Positions 22,301 to 32,449 of a DNA stretch of 64,000 nucleotides are shown here, in pieces. Position 1 is the stretch's first letter. Every line of letters begins with the position of its first letter. Source of the DNA: Zychaea mexicana (lineage: Eukaryota > Mucoromycota > Mucoromycetes > Mucorales > Lichtheimiaceae); assembly GCF_025766255.1 (NCBI RefSeq), contig NW_026516683.1, positions 310,001 through 374,000 on the forward strand, in the 5' to 3' direction. The notes under the pieces are model-generated. The model was not told the origin of the DNA. It ran no database searches and saw nothing but the letters and a program-made list of their open reading frames with translations. A program made the translations under genes and the position numbers.

Positions 22301-23483
22301 TACCTCTCTCATTCGTAGTCCAGGCAGATGACCGTTCCGACTTTGTTCCAAAACGACGGCTCTCTTCTCTTCGTGTATCCGATGCGTTCGTCTTTGACCC
22401 CACCATCAACCGTCTCCGCTTCCGTTCTCCTGACGAGCTGATGACTGGCCGCGGGTCAATTCGACATCTGTTTCGAGCTCTGGACTCTCGCTCCGCCAAA
22501 ATTGCGTCGTTTATGATGCGAGCTCTGCTACCAAATGCTCCGGTGCTCGAGTCTGCTGACTCCTATTGTGGTCGAGTCGACCTACAGCCTTTCTATGATT
22601 GCCTTCGAATCAATAACGTCCCTCTCGATTCTTGCAGTACTCGCGCGTACCGCCTCGCTCGCCAACAGCCAGCCATCGCTCTTGCTGCTGCTGACAGTAC
22701 CTACCCGGTACTTACCAAAGCCAAATGGCGCCGCTTTTGGACAGCCCGTATCATCCCTGCCGCTCGAACGATCTGGTGGCGGGCTCTTCATAACAAGGTA
22801 TCCTGTCGTGCCGCTCTACATCACATTTTACCTGATCGTTTTGATAGTCCACTGTGTGCTCTTGGTGACCTCGCGTTGGATTCGGTCGATCACTTTTTGT
22901 TTGCTTGCTCGCTCAAATGGGAAGTCTGGTCCCAAGTCCTCGAAGATTGCCTACTCGTCTCGGTGTCTCCGGACACTATTTCCAAAGCCATTTTTTCGCT
23001 TGACCTTCCATCCTGGCCTATAAGGAACTCTCCGCTCTCTGAGGTCCAACTTATAGCAGGTGTTCTGCTTGGCGTCTGGCGCGCGCATTGGTCATTTATT
23101 TTTTCCGCCGTTCCTTTCAACTCCATAGTCGTCAGCAGCTCTACCCACAAACTTCTTCTCACCTTCCGCCAGGAAGAAACCATCTTTTTGCATAAACCAC
23201 CATAGACTTTCTTTTATTACAACTACTTTCAAAAAAAACAAAAAAAAACAAAAAAAAACAAAAAAAAAAAAAAAAAAAAACGCACAAAACACAAAAAAAA
23301 AAGAACCACTTATACCTCCATCCCCTACCACATCATCATCTTCCTTAGATCATACCCTATTTTTGCATCTGTAGTATTGCCTTGCCAGTTTAGTCTTGTT
23401 TTCAGTCTCCCCAACCACCGCCACTGATTTTGGCGGCGGCCGTCAATAAATTCGCTCTTCTGTGAATCTTAAAAAAAAAAAAA
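17973..23483 (+). mobile_element. near-intact L1-like LINE retrotransposon (5.5 kb)
   Basis: The element carries ORF1, ORF2, a 3' UTR with A-rich (AAAAAAAACA) repeats at 23231-23280, an AATAAA signal (about 23445) and a terminal A13 at 23471-23483. Directly after the A13 comes TTCTTTTGACAAGT (23484-23497), which also occurs exactly at 17959-17972. This is the expected target-site duplication of target-primed reverse transcription and sets the 5' end at 17973. That 5' end leaves just 14 nt before the ATG at 17987, so the copy may be slightly 5'-truncated. It sits between the POLD2 3' end and a gene-poor interval and breaks no recognised gene. Confidence 0.85.
19393..23205 (+). CDS. LINE ORF2: AP endonuclease, reverse transcriptase and C-terminal zinc-binding domain
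   Basis: The frame is uninterrupted for 1270 aa. The N-terminal APE-type endonuclease keeps its catalytic set: LNCRG (N12), LQETH (E44), GDFN (D148, N150), CIDYLFMS (D198), TDHHLLS (D224, H225). The reverse transcriptase spans about residues 505-760, with NWRPISL, LLLDQEKAYDR (D594), GRGLRQGDPISPILFN and YADD (704-707). The C-terminal region has an RVT zinc-binding type domain (WWRALHNKVSC, CALGD, DHFLFACSLKWEVW). I see no RNase H. This order is typical of L1-clade LINEs. With every catalytic residue present and no stop, the copy may still be active. Confidence 0.95.
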   Translation: MKDINIRIGTLNCRGLPKTEEPERSKQFIRFLRSQSLDILALQETHAASADLQSRFHTQFRSTSSFWSQHVGIVSLNPYISFSLVSLDLEGRFLHIIASHTSFDFAPIHILVIYAPARARERGPFYSRLTSLPVFNSAPVERSVLLGDFNYQMLRRSSRSIPEEWSNHLSSHWFDCITPPGSCPLPTFLRHNSRSCIDYLFMSPDLHPFTCSPTIDFINPAWTDHHLLSVQLRLGQVPLGPGLWRCNPSLASDDKFCYELNHLLDQLCTGFSPTCSPQDKWENIKNATGKLARKFLRRKGTHNQLRLRSLQKERRRYLSSHTLSELQHDFYLKSLEAELASVQAATIDKDALRAGLRWREHGERSAGYLKRTIEVRQAKRSITHLRHPITNAICHDPADMTEAARQYYQHLYTPEAIDSQAVSQLLQSVPSGLLDDPALQSTLTTPFTLDMLQDGARRAPHISSPGSDGLPYPVLCVIFAHPLAGAIAVDVFNDALLAGVFPPSWAETRLCLLPKKGDLSLLSNWRPISLINTDAKVFTRLVNARLIPAVRPVLSPVQTGFLPGKFIGDNGLAARLIMEYARYHRLPGVGLLLDQEKAYDRVHPTYLRLVLLHIGLPTSLVLSLCTLFFSTSISVIVNGFLSDSIAQGRGLRQGDPISPILFNLAFDPLIRMILADPHFNGFSLVRTVGSPSTVAPPPVKVLGYADDALFFLSCPDDFHRLQNTLTLYSRASNAKINYHKTEAISLSGMRQDTWQTLLQSAGIDAWHDYRSLSAVRYLGYPLASTSAQISAYLDGLLVKVRTACDIHSQRGLSVQGRSTVVNTLILSKIWHVLCVTPVPQSFHQRLRSLVTKFLMYHMFPPVRYTTLTFPKSIGGLGVLDSRLQQQALQIKWLSTLFDTSSSPSFLSCFLSYFLTSTSGCDDSLFPLLFPSMRTPLLRSMRTLAPLFSAIDELDSQPLSTDPSMATCLSLPLSFVVQADDRSDFVPKRRLSSLRVSDAFVFDPTINRLRFRSPDELMTGRGSIRHLFRALDSRSAKIASFMMRALLPNAPVLESADSYCGRVDLQPFYDCLRINNVPLDSCSTRAYRLARQQPAIALAAADSTYPVLTKAKWRRFWTARIIPAARTIWWRALHNKVSCRAALHHILPDRFDSPLCALGDLALDSVDHFLFACSLKWEVWSQVLEDCLLVSVSPDTISKAIFSLDLPSWPIRNSPLSEVQLIAGVLLGVWRAHWSFIFSAVPFNSIVVSSSTHKLLLTFRQEETIFLHKPP

Positions 23484-23497
23484 TTCTTTTGACAAGT
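23484..23497. repeat. LINE target-site duplication, 3' copy
   Basis: TTCTTTTGACAAGT directly follows the terminal A13 of the LINE, the normal position for a duplication after target-primed insertion. Confidence 0.8.
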
Positions 23498-26061
23498 TAA
23501 AATACTTGCTTCAAATCTATTATGAGCAGCGGTGACAGGGTGAGTTTGCAAAGAGCAGCACGAAATAAAGAGAGCGTTGTATATTATGTGGATTACGCTT
23601 TCGCCCTTTTGGAGCAAAAACTAATTATGCAATTCGTGGTCTGCGACAAGCTTTTGAATTTTTTACGCAGTGTAAACTTAGTAGTGGTGTATGAGTAGAG
23701 GGACCCTCGGATTGCAAATGGGCGGAGACATATGGGCGATCAAACTTTATTTAAGGGTACATTATCAACCATGTCTTACTAAAGTCTGCAAGTACAAGGG
23801 CCGAAAAATGGCTTCATCAGACTGTAGTGACATCGAGCAGATATATGGTTTAATGCTTTTGTCGAACCTTTTTTTCCATTGCGCGAAAGTTATTCAGGAG
23901 AGTGAAATATACAGTAAAAGCGTTAACTATCAGATCATCATCGAGCATGAGAGAGATTGGTGCGGTATTATACATAGATAGAGCAACGTCTTTGAATGGT
24001 CGTAGCTCTGTAGCTCTAAAGTAGAGCAAAATAAAGGATGGGAAGGAGGTTTTAACGAGACAGAGAGAGCTATTATTGTTAAAATCTTATTTACCCACCA
24101 CTACTATGCGGCCACCACGCGGCAGACGGTTTGCAACAGTTGCTGTATAAGCAAGCACGAGAGCAACAGTAAAAGTCGTTTTTCCAACGTGGTGGTAGGT
24201 ATCAGTGGCGGGTTATTATTTCTGCCAGCGAGCTGATTATTTCACCTTTCTTCTTTGCTTGATGGACAGGGGGAAAGAAAGGGGAGACGGAGGGCGAGAG
24301 TCCAAAAAGTAGGAGCAGTTTCGCTTTTCTTTCTTTCTGCTTGTGCAAGGAAACAGATGCTCCTTGCATACGTACGCTCTTTACACACTCCCTTGTCCTT
24401 TTTCCTTTCTCGACCTCCTGCTTTTGAATAAAGAAACAGACACTGGTATCCACCCACCTCCCATGCGTCAAAGTCAAAATTAGACTTATCACAGCTTTAT
24501 ACATAGTGTGTATGATAAAGAAAGTTGAGCAGTAAGATTGATCGTCATTATAAAGCTAGTGAGAGACAAATGTTAGCCGGGGAAAGATGCATGCACTTTT
24601 TGTGTAATATGCAGTAGTAAGTACAGAAAAACAATCTCGTTGAAAAAGCAGTCAATTGTTGTTGTCATAGCACATATCAAATTTTTGTAATATAAGTATG
24701 CAACAATATGTATACACGATCTGCTACACCAGCAGCAATAGCACATTCCCAAGAGAACTGGTACAAATATTTTAATATACGTTAGTGCTATATCGTCATA
24801 GGCTTTGTGCGCTACAAGGAGAAGAAATGGGGAACTTGTTACACCACCCATCACCACATGGAGGTGGTGGTAATGATGCACGCTATGCACTACTACTTTG
24901 TAGTAGTAATGATGCGGATCAAAGAAAGAAAAACAGAAGAAATAGAGAAAGAAAGGGATGAGGGATGGAGCTAACGCACAAGCATCTAATTAGGTAAACA
25001 TATCGCGTGAGCAAAGAGTTCAGGCGTTCGGACAATGCCCATAAAAGAAGATAATGCACGTCCCAAAGAGTGGAGAGAAAGAGAGTTACATACACAGTAG
25101 CGAATGTGACCCTTTTTGTAACAACACTGCCGCACACGACAGACCACAATCCAACTGCGCACGACACGATGGCACTCCGAGCATGTCGATTATAATTTGC
25201 TTCTTAGCCACATGGAGTGTTTGTGATCGCCAGAAGAGAATCAATGAATAGGAGTATATAGCTATGTATTACTTTATGCTCTTTTTACAAGTACCAGCTA
25301 CTGGTATTACCACCACCACCACACCACTCTTTGTTCCTATTACTGCTGCTGCTACCAGCATAAGGGTCAGGTAATCTTGTTGCTGCTGCTGCTGCAAGAG
25401 CAAGGTTTTCTTATTGTTGAGCCCCTGTTTTCCTTCCTTCCTACGTAAGTATAGGTAGGACAGGTCCCCTTAAGACCTACATACACAGCAACTAACTTTT
25501 TACTTGATCTGCGTATTATATGTGTCTTGTGTCTAGGTCTTAGTCAACGTACGAGCATACTCTTCCCTCCTTCAGATAATGCGATATTCGCGGATCAGGT
25601 TTTTGTCTTTCTAAGATGTTTATTTTTGCGTTTTAGCTTTGGCTTTCACTCTCTGTCTCTCCCCGATAAAGTAATTTAATCGAATGCATAAGGGTGAAAC
25701 ACACACACTTTCTTTTAGATATCTTATTGTGCACCTTAAACCCGATAGGACCACTTGTTTTTACGCAAAAAAATAAAATAAAGAAAGGGTCTCCTTAAAT
25801 TCCTCTCTTACGCACTCTCTTCTCACACAGTACTCGCTATTTCTTGCTCCGTGGAAGGAAGTAATGTAGTTATTAACTAAACGGTAGCTCTTTCTATTCG
25901 TTCCCTTCCATTTTCTTTCTCTCTTTTCAGATACTTTTCTTTTTGCGTTCTAAGCAAACACAAAACATTTATATATTACAACAATTCATACCCCAGCATA
26001 CACGAACTCCATACAAAAAAAAACAGCATATACATTCGTACACATACACAGGCACCGAGAA
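23498..26061. other. intergenic region and long leader of the CaaX gene
   Basis: No gene is supported. A 96-codon ATG frame at 23691-23981 has no family features. The stretch 24840-24925 holds several small inverted repeats (for example ACTACTAC-TTT-GTAGTAGT at 24890-24908). From about 25400 on, pyrimidine-rich tracts and CA/AC-rich sequence look like promoter and 5' leader of the gene at 26062. Confidence 0.4.
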
Positions 26062-26595
26062 ATGGCATCTTACTGGTATTCTACAGACGGCATGGATCAC
26101 AAACGGCTTTCGACACGCCACCTTGAACTATTAGACCGAGCCTTTGAGCGACGAGCACGAGTCGAGATTCGAGACGACCAAGCATTTGGCATTGTACCTG
26201 CCATTGCTGATCCATTCCTGGGTACAATGACTTCAGGCGACATTCACTATGGTCTCTATAGAAACCCGTCACTACGACAAAGTGAAAGCAACTGTAGCCT
26301 AGATACACTGATCTTGGTTGACAGTACAGCAGCAATTTTACCACCATCGCCGACAAATGCCTTCCAGCAGCAGTCAAGAAGTCGCTATAATAGTCCAGCC
26401 TCAGTCTCAGCAGGAGCAGCAGCAGCAGCAGGAGGCCTAAATGGTCTGGATGACAATTTTGTCTTGGTGGCTTCCGATCGTAATATCATAAGACGGCCGT
26501 CTCAGCAAAACCGAAGTATCCATGTTCCGTCATCTGTTAATAATAATCGTCGTATGGCCGAGGAAGAAGAATGCGTCTGCTGCATTATCTCGTAA
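26062..26595 (+). CDS. small protein with C-terminal CaaX box (predicted prenylated)
   Basis: This is an intronless 177-aa ORF. The N-terminal ~110 residues look folded (RHLELLDRAFERRARVEIRD, FGIVPAIADPFLGTM, SLDTLILVDSTAAIL). A Gln/Ser/Ala low-complexity segment follows, then NFVLVASDRNIIRRPS. The extreme C-terminus is ECVCCIIS. CIIS is a CaaX box whose final Ser favours farnesylation, and two further Cys just upstream could be palmitoylated, the usual two-signal membrane anchor of Ras-type proteins. There is no GTPase P-loop, so this is not a Ras. I know no family for it. Start context AGAAATGG is good, and the pyrimidine/CA-rich leader resembles other genes here. Confidence 0.8.
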   Translation: MASYWYSTDGMDHKRLSTRHLELLDRAFERRARVEIRDDQAFGIVPAIADPFLGTMTSGDIHYGLYRNPSLRQSESNCSLDTLILVDSTAAILPPSPTNAFQQQSRSRYNSPASVSAGAAAAAGGLNGLDDNFVLVASDRNIIRRPSQQNRSIHVPSSVNNNRRMAEEEECVCCIIS

Positions 26596-28126
26596 ATTTC
26601 AAAGCGCCGACAAATACTTGCATGAATTATACGCATCACGCACAAACTCGTATTCATTACCACCACCATCATCATAATAATGACAATAATAATGATTTGT
26701 TGCTACATTTACCTACTATAGCTTACACAGACATACTCTATCTATACATACAACCCACATCGTACACACTCATCCTCAATACCAACTTACTATACACACT
26801 CATATAATTTCTACATTCACCCTTACTCACACTGCACCTTTCACTTTTGAATTTACATCTTTTTCTTCACAAATTTCATACATTGCAGCTACAATTCTTG
26901 TTTCCTCCCGCCATTTTATTTTTTTCTATAGTATAGCTACAGAGCTTCTTCGATCATGTAACATAAAAAAATACCAAGAGTACCTTGATGATCACATAAT
27001 TCCCATATACATAGTAGTAGTACCATTACTTACAACGTTTTTTGAACTATTTTGTCATGATGTACATCAGTTGTATTCCGTAAATTGGATAATAGTATCT
27101 CAATTTTTTACATTACTAGCTCAAGGCGGCGAGTTTAATTTCTTAAGCAGCAAAAATAGCGAGAAAGAGAAAACCTCATGAAGGAGAGATGACAACTTAA
27201 TGTTTTTGCCGCAATCACCGCCACCGTACTATTTATTAATAATGGCATTATCGCCATGCCTCACTCACGCGAGCTCACATATGCTACTGGGTCAAGGAAG
27301 ATTAAATACTTGAAATGTACCGTCAAACAATATCCAATATCCTATTTTGCCCGAGTATATTTGTTCGGTTTCCCTTTTACTCTTCCGCTAACTGTCAATT
27401 AAACAAAAAGGAATAAAGCAGGAGATTGAAAGCCCAATATAAACGTGGCCTACATAAAGTGGTTATAGTTCTCCCAAAACTACAGGGAGGTGTGCAGTTC
27501 ATCTGCCTTACCGCTTTGTATACACTAAAATAAGAAGAGAGAAGTACAGTGGGTAAGTGAGTGAGTAGGGGAGGGGGACTCCCAACTAAAAGGAGTTGGG
27601 GAAGAGAGGAAAAGAGAGCTGTAAATTATGATACGTTCAATAACGTACCTAATAGCTATTAGTGCAAATAGTTCGTAGTTTCTTACATATTTGGGACTGC
27701 GGATATATTAGTTAATATAGAAAATAGCGCCAGTAGCGAACTGCATGTACGTTATGATTATGATCATACATCCATTTCTTCTATGAGCCATCTCTTCTGA
27801 CAACGATATAACATTATGATATATACTGTCATTCGACGAGCGATATAAGCTTTTTTTGAAGTTTAAAGGGGAGAGAAACATAAACTTCATCATTAAATAA
27901 AAGCTTAAAGTATAGCTATCTGTTCGACCAGAAACATGAAAAGAAGTCTAAGCTTACACTTACTGCAGTACTAAATACTTACACTCTCATTTATTGGACT
28001 ATTCTTACTAGCTTAAACAAAAATCCTGCATTCGACGAGCTTTGTTACATCACAGTCCAGCATCAGAAATAACTTAGTGCAATTAGTAACAGCATAAGCA
28101 GAAGAGAGACAGTTACAGAAAAAATA
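26596..28126. other. intergenic, 3' UTR side and AT-rich sequence
   Basis: No coding region is seen. The first 200 bases have (CAC/CAT)- and (AAT)-rich 3' UTR-like sequence. A short G-rich segment (27540-27615) with GGGGAGGGGGACTCCC stands out from the AT-rich background. Confidence 0.4.
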
Positions 28127-28537
28127 TTATGTACAGCGGAAAGGGCTTATTAGTACAATGCTTAAAGAGAGATATGTGACGAGTAGAAAGGGATGATCAT
28201 CACGCAGTTTTACCGGTTCGTCTAGCTCAAAAGTATTCAACTGCTGACGAAAAATTGAAGGGTTGTTTGTACCAATGACTATTAAAGCTTTTGTACCGTC
28301 GTCTTACTTTAAGAGTGGAGCGTTAAGTAATGATCGTGAGGCGCCGTGTAATTGTCTGTGTATTATACCGCGGATAGCCGTCACTTCAGGCTTCCACACG
28401 TCCTCCAGTTAAGGCATTGGTTGTTGTTCCGCTATCAATCCTAGTAAGCCTGTCAAAAGTCTCGGTAATCGAGCGTCCTCCTTATGTATTCGCGGTAGCT
28501 GATATAGCATAAAGTTAGACATTATTTTAACAGCTGC
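28127..28537 (-). pseudogene. unidentified decayed coding sequence
   Basis: One minus-strand frame reads 136 codons with only two stops (TAA at 28411-28409 and 28306-28304). The residues look like true protein: YQLPRIHKEDARLPRLLTGL, EDVWKPEVTAIRGIIHRQL, ALIVIGTNNPSIFRQQLN. No family was recognised; a transposon-encoded or lineage-specific protein is possible. Confidence 0.4.
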
Positions 28538-29815
28538 TCATCCTCTTCTTCGCCACTTCTTTTTTAACTTTTATTTCTTATACTACTTTTACATACTTCC
28601 TTTGCCACGCAACATATTGATGCTACCAATAAACAAGAGAGCTTTTACCGAACCATCTTCTGGCTTTGACGCTGGTCTTAACATTTATGTGGGCTTCATC
28701 GAAAGACTATGGCCGTGTTTTTCTCCTCCTGCTGCGGCGGGCATTATTAAACGTAAAGTTGCGTTAACGCATAATCAAAATGTATCAATTATTCGTCACA
28801 ACGCTACTTGTAAGCTTCGTCCCTCCCTTTAGTGTGCACTATCAAATATGCCCCATATACAGGTCTAACAAATGCATCCTGGACGTGTCAGATTTGGTGG
28901 CACATCAGGTTTGATCAGATGTATCACAGGTATTGTTTGAGACTGGGCTGCATAATCCCTTTAAGCGTAATGCTTGGTTGCGGTGTATAAGCCGTCTTTT
29001 CAAATGAATATACGTCAGTGGAGGTTGTGGGACTAGAGTTTGACACATGGTCGAGAAAGGAAAGTAGTAGTTGCACAGGTATTCGACCGTTTCAACTTTT
29101 GCAGGACCCAGGAGTGTTAACATTTGATTCAGGCAATAGTATGCACTCTAGCTCATTTATGTTCTTTCTACTTGTCCTGGGAGAGTTAACCTAGAAAATG
29201 CCATCCAGAACAGAAGCTAGATAGATACATAGACTCATCATAATCATAATGGGATATATAGCTTTTAGCTGTTATAAATTAACGGTAAAGAAGCCTTCAT
29301 TCACTACTTACATAGGGAAAGCGAGTCGGGTGTTACATTCTGAAACTGTACCGGAAGAATTATTAAGCGCAATTCAACACAAATTTTGGTAAATGTAAGC
29401 CTGTGCTTCCTCAACCGCAAAGAATTTCTCACAGCAACTGACATTAGTTTACATTTGAAAGTCAAAGCAGACACTTTTGTACAGCTCCAGAAAAATAATG
29501 ATTGGAAAACGTAAAGAAGTAGAGAAAAATAGTGGTAGTGAAAACTTGTTTGTATGCAATACGTTGTTATCAAAAACTTATTGTTTATAATTTCTTCGAC
29601 AATTGGTAAGTGGCAGGTAATAGTAGTATTGGTCGAACCAAGAGTGATGGGTAAGTAAGAAGGCCGTAAGTAAGGATCAATAGATGGCAATTAATATGAT
29701 GATTGTAGATGTAGATATGGGTTGCATCTTCACGATTATTTCGTACGTTTCTGTAAACACTAATAAGAAGCATTTACATCGACGTTAAGAAGATCAAGTT
29801 ATGACTGACGGTGAG
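28538..29815. other. intergenic region
   Basis: I see no supported gene. A 128-codon minus frame at 29304-29690 lacks an ATG and has no recognisable features; it probably overlaps the 3' flank of the gene ending at 29816. Confidence 0.35.
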
Positions 29816-31152
29816 CTAACAATATAACACCAATAATGATAGAAGCAAATCGACCATCACCGCTGCTACTATTGATGGTGAGAACATGCGGAATGCAGTA
29901 GCACTGGACGTGGCCGATGTTGTCATATCGTAAACAGGCGAAATATTGGGCTGTTCCGTCTGAAGCCGACTTTGCGGACCACCAGGCCGATTGCATCGAA
30001 AATAGGATTTGCACCCATCAGTGCATATGTCTTTGGTAGGATGATTGGTACTACATCCTGCTTCGCATTTCTGCTCTCTGCCTCGACATTCGGCTAATGT
30101 GACGGGCCATTGATATGGAGGACAGTCTGGGACCTTGTTCTGATTGAAGAAATAGAAAAGGGATGATATTAGCATCCACGTTTTTTTCTGGTCTCACACT
30201 TTATCTGTACCGTTTTTTCCCTATTACCCGACAATTGCAGCCCCAAGCCATGGTTGTTTGGTTACAAAAACTAAAAGTTATGCCAAAAAGTGTATCAGCC
30301 TTAATAAACATATAATGCTACAATGACTATGTGCATGCATGGTGTATTTTGCTAAGGAAGAAGATACATACTTTAACGATGTCAAGTCTGCGCCCCCACA
30401 TTCGTTCTAATTATAAATAAAATCCACATGATTAATATTGGGGTAAAAATAATTTTTAAGGTTTTTGACACACCACAATCATGACATGCATACGCATCAC
30501 ACTCAAGAAAAACAAAGAGAAACTGGTAAATATCATTACTGCGCAAAAGTCCGTTTGTTGTTTACATGCTGCAGCTCGGCTGCTTTCGTTCAATTGAAGA
30601 ATTGACCATGTTCCGATCGGCAGACCGACTATATACAGTTATCACATTAGAAGATATCATTTTAGGGAGAATGAGATGTAAGGGAGAGAAAAGAGGAAAA
30701 TGAGGACAGGGTGATAAGCAACAGCAGCAAGTATTGCAGCCATCAACGTAGCTGCTGCTAGTACGCTTTGTCGTAGCGCAAAAAAACCAGCCAAATGTGC
30801 CTCCATGTACGATATATATATCATATGTATGCAATTCAAGAAAAAGAGCTAATTGATACTATGAACACTATTTACCAGCTAAAGAGTGGCTGCTGCCTTC
30901 ATCATCATCCGCTGCTGCAATGTCTGCAGATGTAGGTGCAGAATTGTTTACGCCGTCGTCAATAACCGCTGCTTCTTCTGAGGATGCTGTGTTGATGCCC
31001 GCAGCAGCTGTAGGAGCGGCGTTTGGTGAGTTTGCTATTATTTGGTTCGACTGTACTACTGGTTGTTGTTGGGCGTCTACTACGCTTCTCGTCGATCCCG
31101 ATAATATTAATGAAAGTAGTATCGATGCTACGACAAAGGCGATCCAGCGCAT
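29816..31152 (-). CDS. secreted Cys-rich protein, probably GPI-anchored
   Basis: Three exons on the minus strand (31152-30876, 30406-30372, 30139-29816) give 211 aa. An N-terminal signal peptide (MRWIAFVVASILLSLILSG) is followed by an Ala/Ser/Asp-rich low-complexity stretch. The last exon has seven Cys in a compact module (VPDCPPYQW, AECRGREQKCEAGCS, DICTDGCKSYFRC). It ends with a Ser/Thr/Ala stretch and a hydrophobic tail (SIVAAVMVDLLLSLLVL), the layout of a GPI signal. It is likely at the cell surface or wall. The 35-nt middle exon is supported only by frame and splice sites. An in-frame upstream ATG at 31251 would hide the signal peptide. The family is unknown to me. Confidence 0.7.
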
Positions 31153-32449
31153 TCTTTTAAAAAATGGATGATTATAAGAAAGTAAGAATAGAAAAAGAGA
31201 GAAGGAATATGGATTGAAGGCCAGGGACGAGCCATACTTATATCCCGACATACTATACCTCTCATTCTTCTAACATTTGGTGGAGTGAGCTGTACCACTT
31301 GCAGTGCATGGTATGGCAGCAACGACCGCTGCTGCTCTTTCATCACCTCGTGCAACAGAAAACACATTTGAGAAGCGCACTGCTAGAAAGACATCATACA
31401 TATGTACTACATATGGTTGAGGAGCAGATATATCTACACAAGGGATAGGTTTTATCGCGTCCCCTTCATCCGTGCAATCCCTAGCAGCAGCATAAGCAGC
31501 ATCAAGACTAATATGAACGTCAGCTTATTTTCAGCTTATTTTCTTTCTGTTTTACCGAGTGTTTGAATAAAGAAGGTTATTCATATAAATACACGTGAAA
31601 TGTATGCGTATGCAACTTGTCAATAGATGTACGTACAATTTGATACTGGCTATTACTATACTATATATCTTTAATCATATTCGAACTTCATGCAGGATTA
31701 GTGCGAGCAGCAGTAGTGTGAAAGCAAAAAAAATCTATGCAGCACACAAACATTTCCATAGCGACGCAGACGTCTCCACGGTAATAAAAACGAGCAGATG
31801 ATTGTCATGGTATTCAGTAACATGGCTACAAGAAGCCATTGATTATCCCATGGATCTGCCTCAAGATAAAAATAGCAGCAACGGAAAAGAAAACTTGGTC
31901 TAAGCTGTTCGTCCCTAATTCATTACAGCGCTTGAACCGGGAGGGAGTTCTCTCTCTTTTTTTTTTTTTTGGGAGGGGCTTGTGTTTATGCGTCTTGCTG
32001 GAGAGATTTAGTCCCACCATGGCACTAAAGCTGTAAAATCACGAGATGCAGCCTCTTTATTTTTTTTACGAAAAAGGAAAAAATAACTTTGTGCAGCATG
32101 TCGAAATAGAGGCTTCTCTTCTTCTCACATTAACCTCTTTCTTTCTTTTTCATCCGTCCCCTCTCCTTCTTTCCAAATATCGCACATCAACCACACATAA
32201 GCACACCCGAACCCCTTTCTCTTCTTTCGCTTCGCTTCGTTCTCCAGGGAGCGTGATAATAAAACGTAATAGAGAAAACAGAGCGACAAAGATAATCACA
32301 ATAATATCAGGCTAATATTCTTTTACGCCCTCCTCCTACTCCTTTTGCACTACCAAAAACAAATAGCTGATATGCATATGAAAGGGATGCTGCCGTATCG
32401 GAACCCTCTTTCTCTTTCGCTTTTCTTTCCTCGGACCATCATCTATGCT
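31153..32449. other. divergent 1.3-kb promoter region
   Basis: It separates the GPI-type gene (minus) and the cation exchanger (plus). No coding frame is supported. Pyrimidine-rich tracts precede both starts (31160-31200 on the minus strand, 32110-32230 on the plus strand). Confidence 0.4.
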
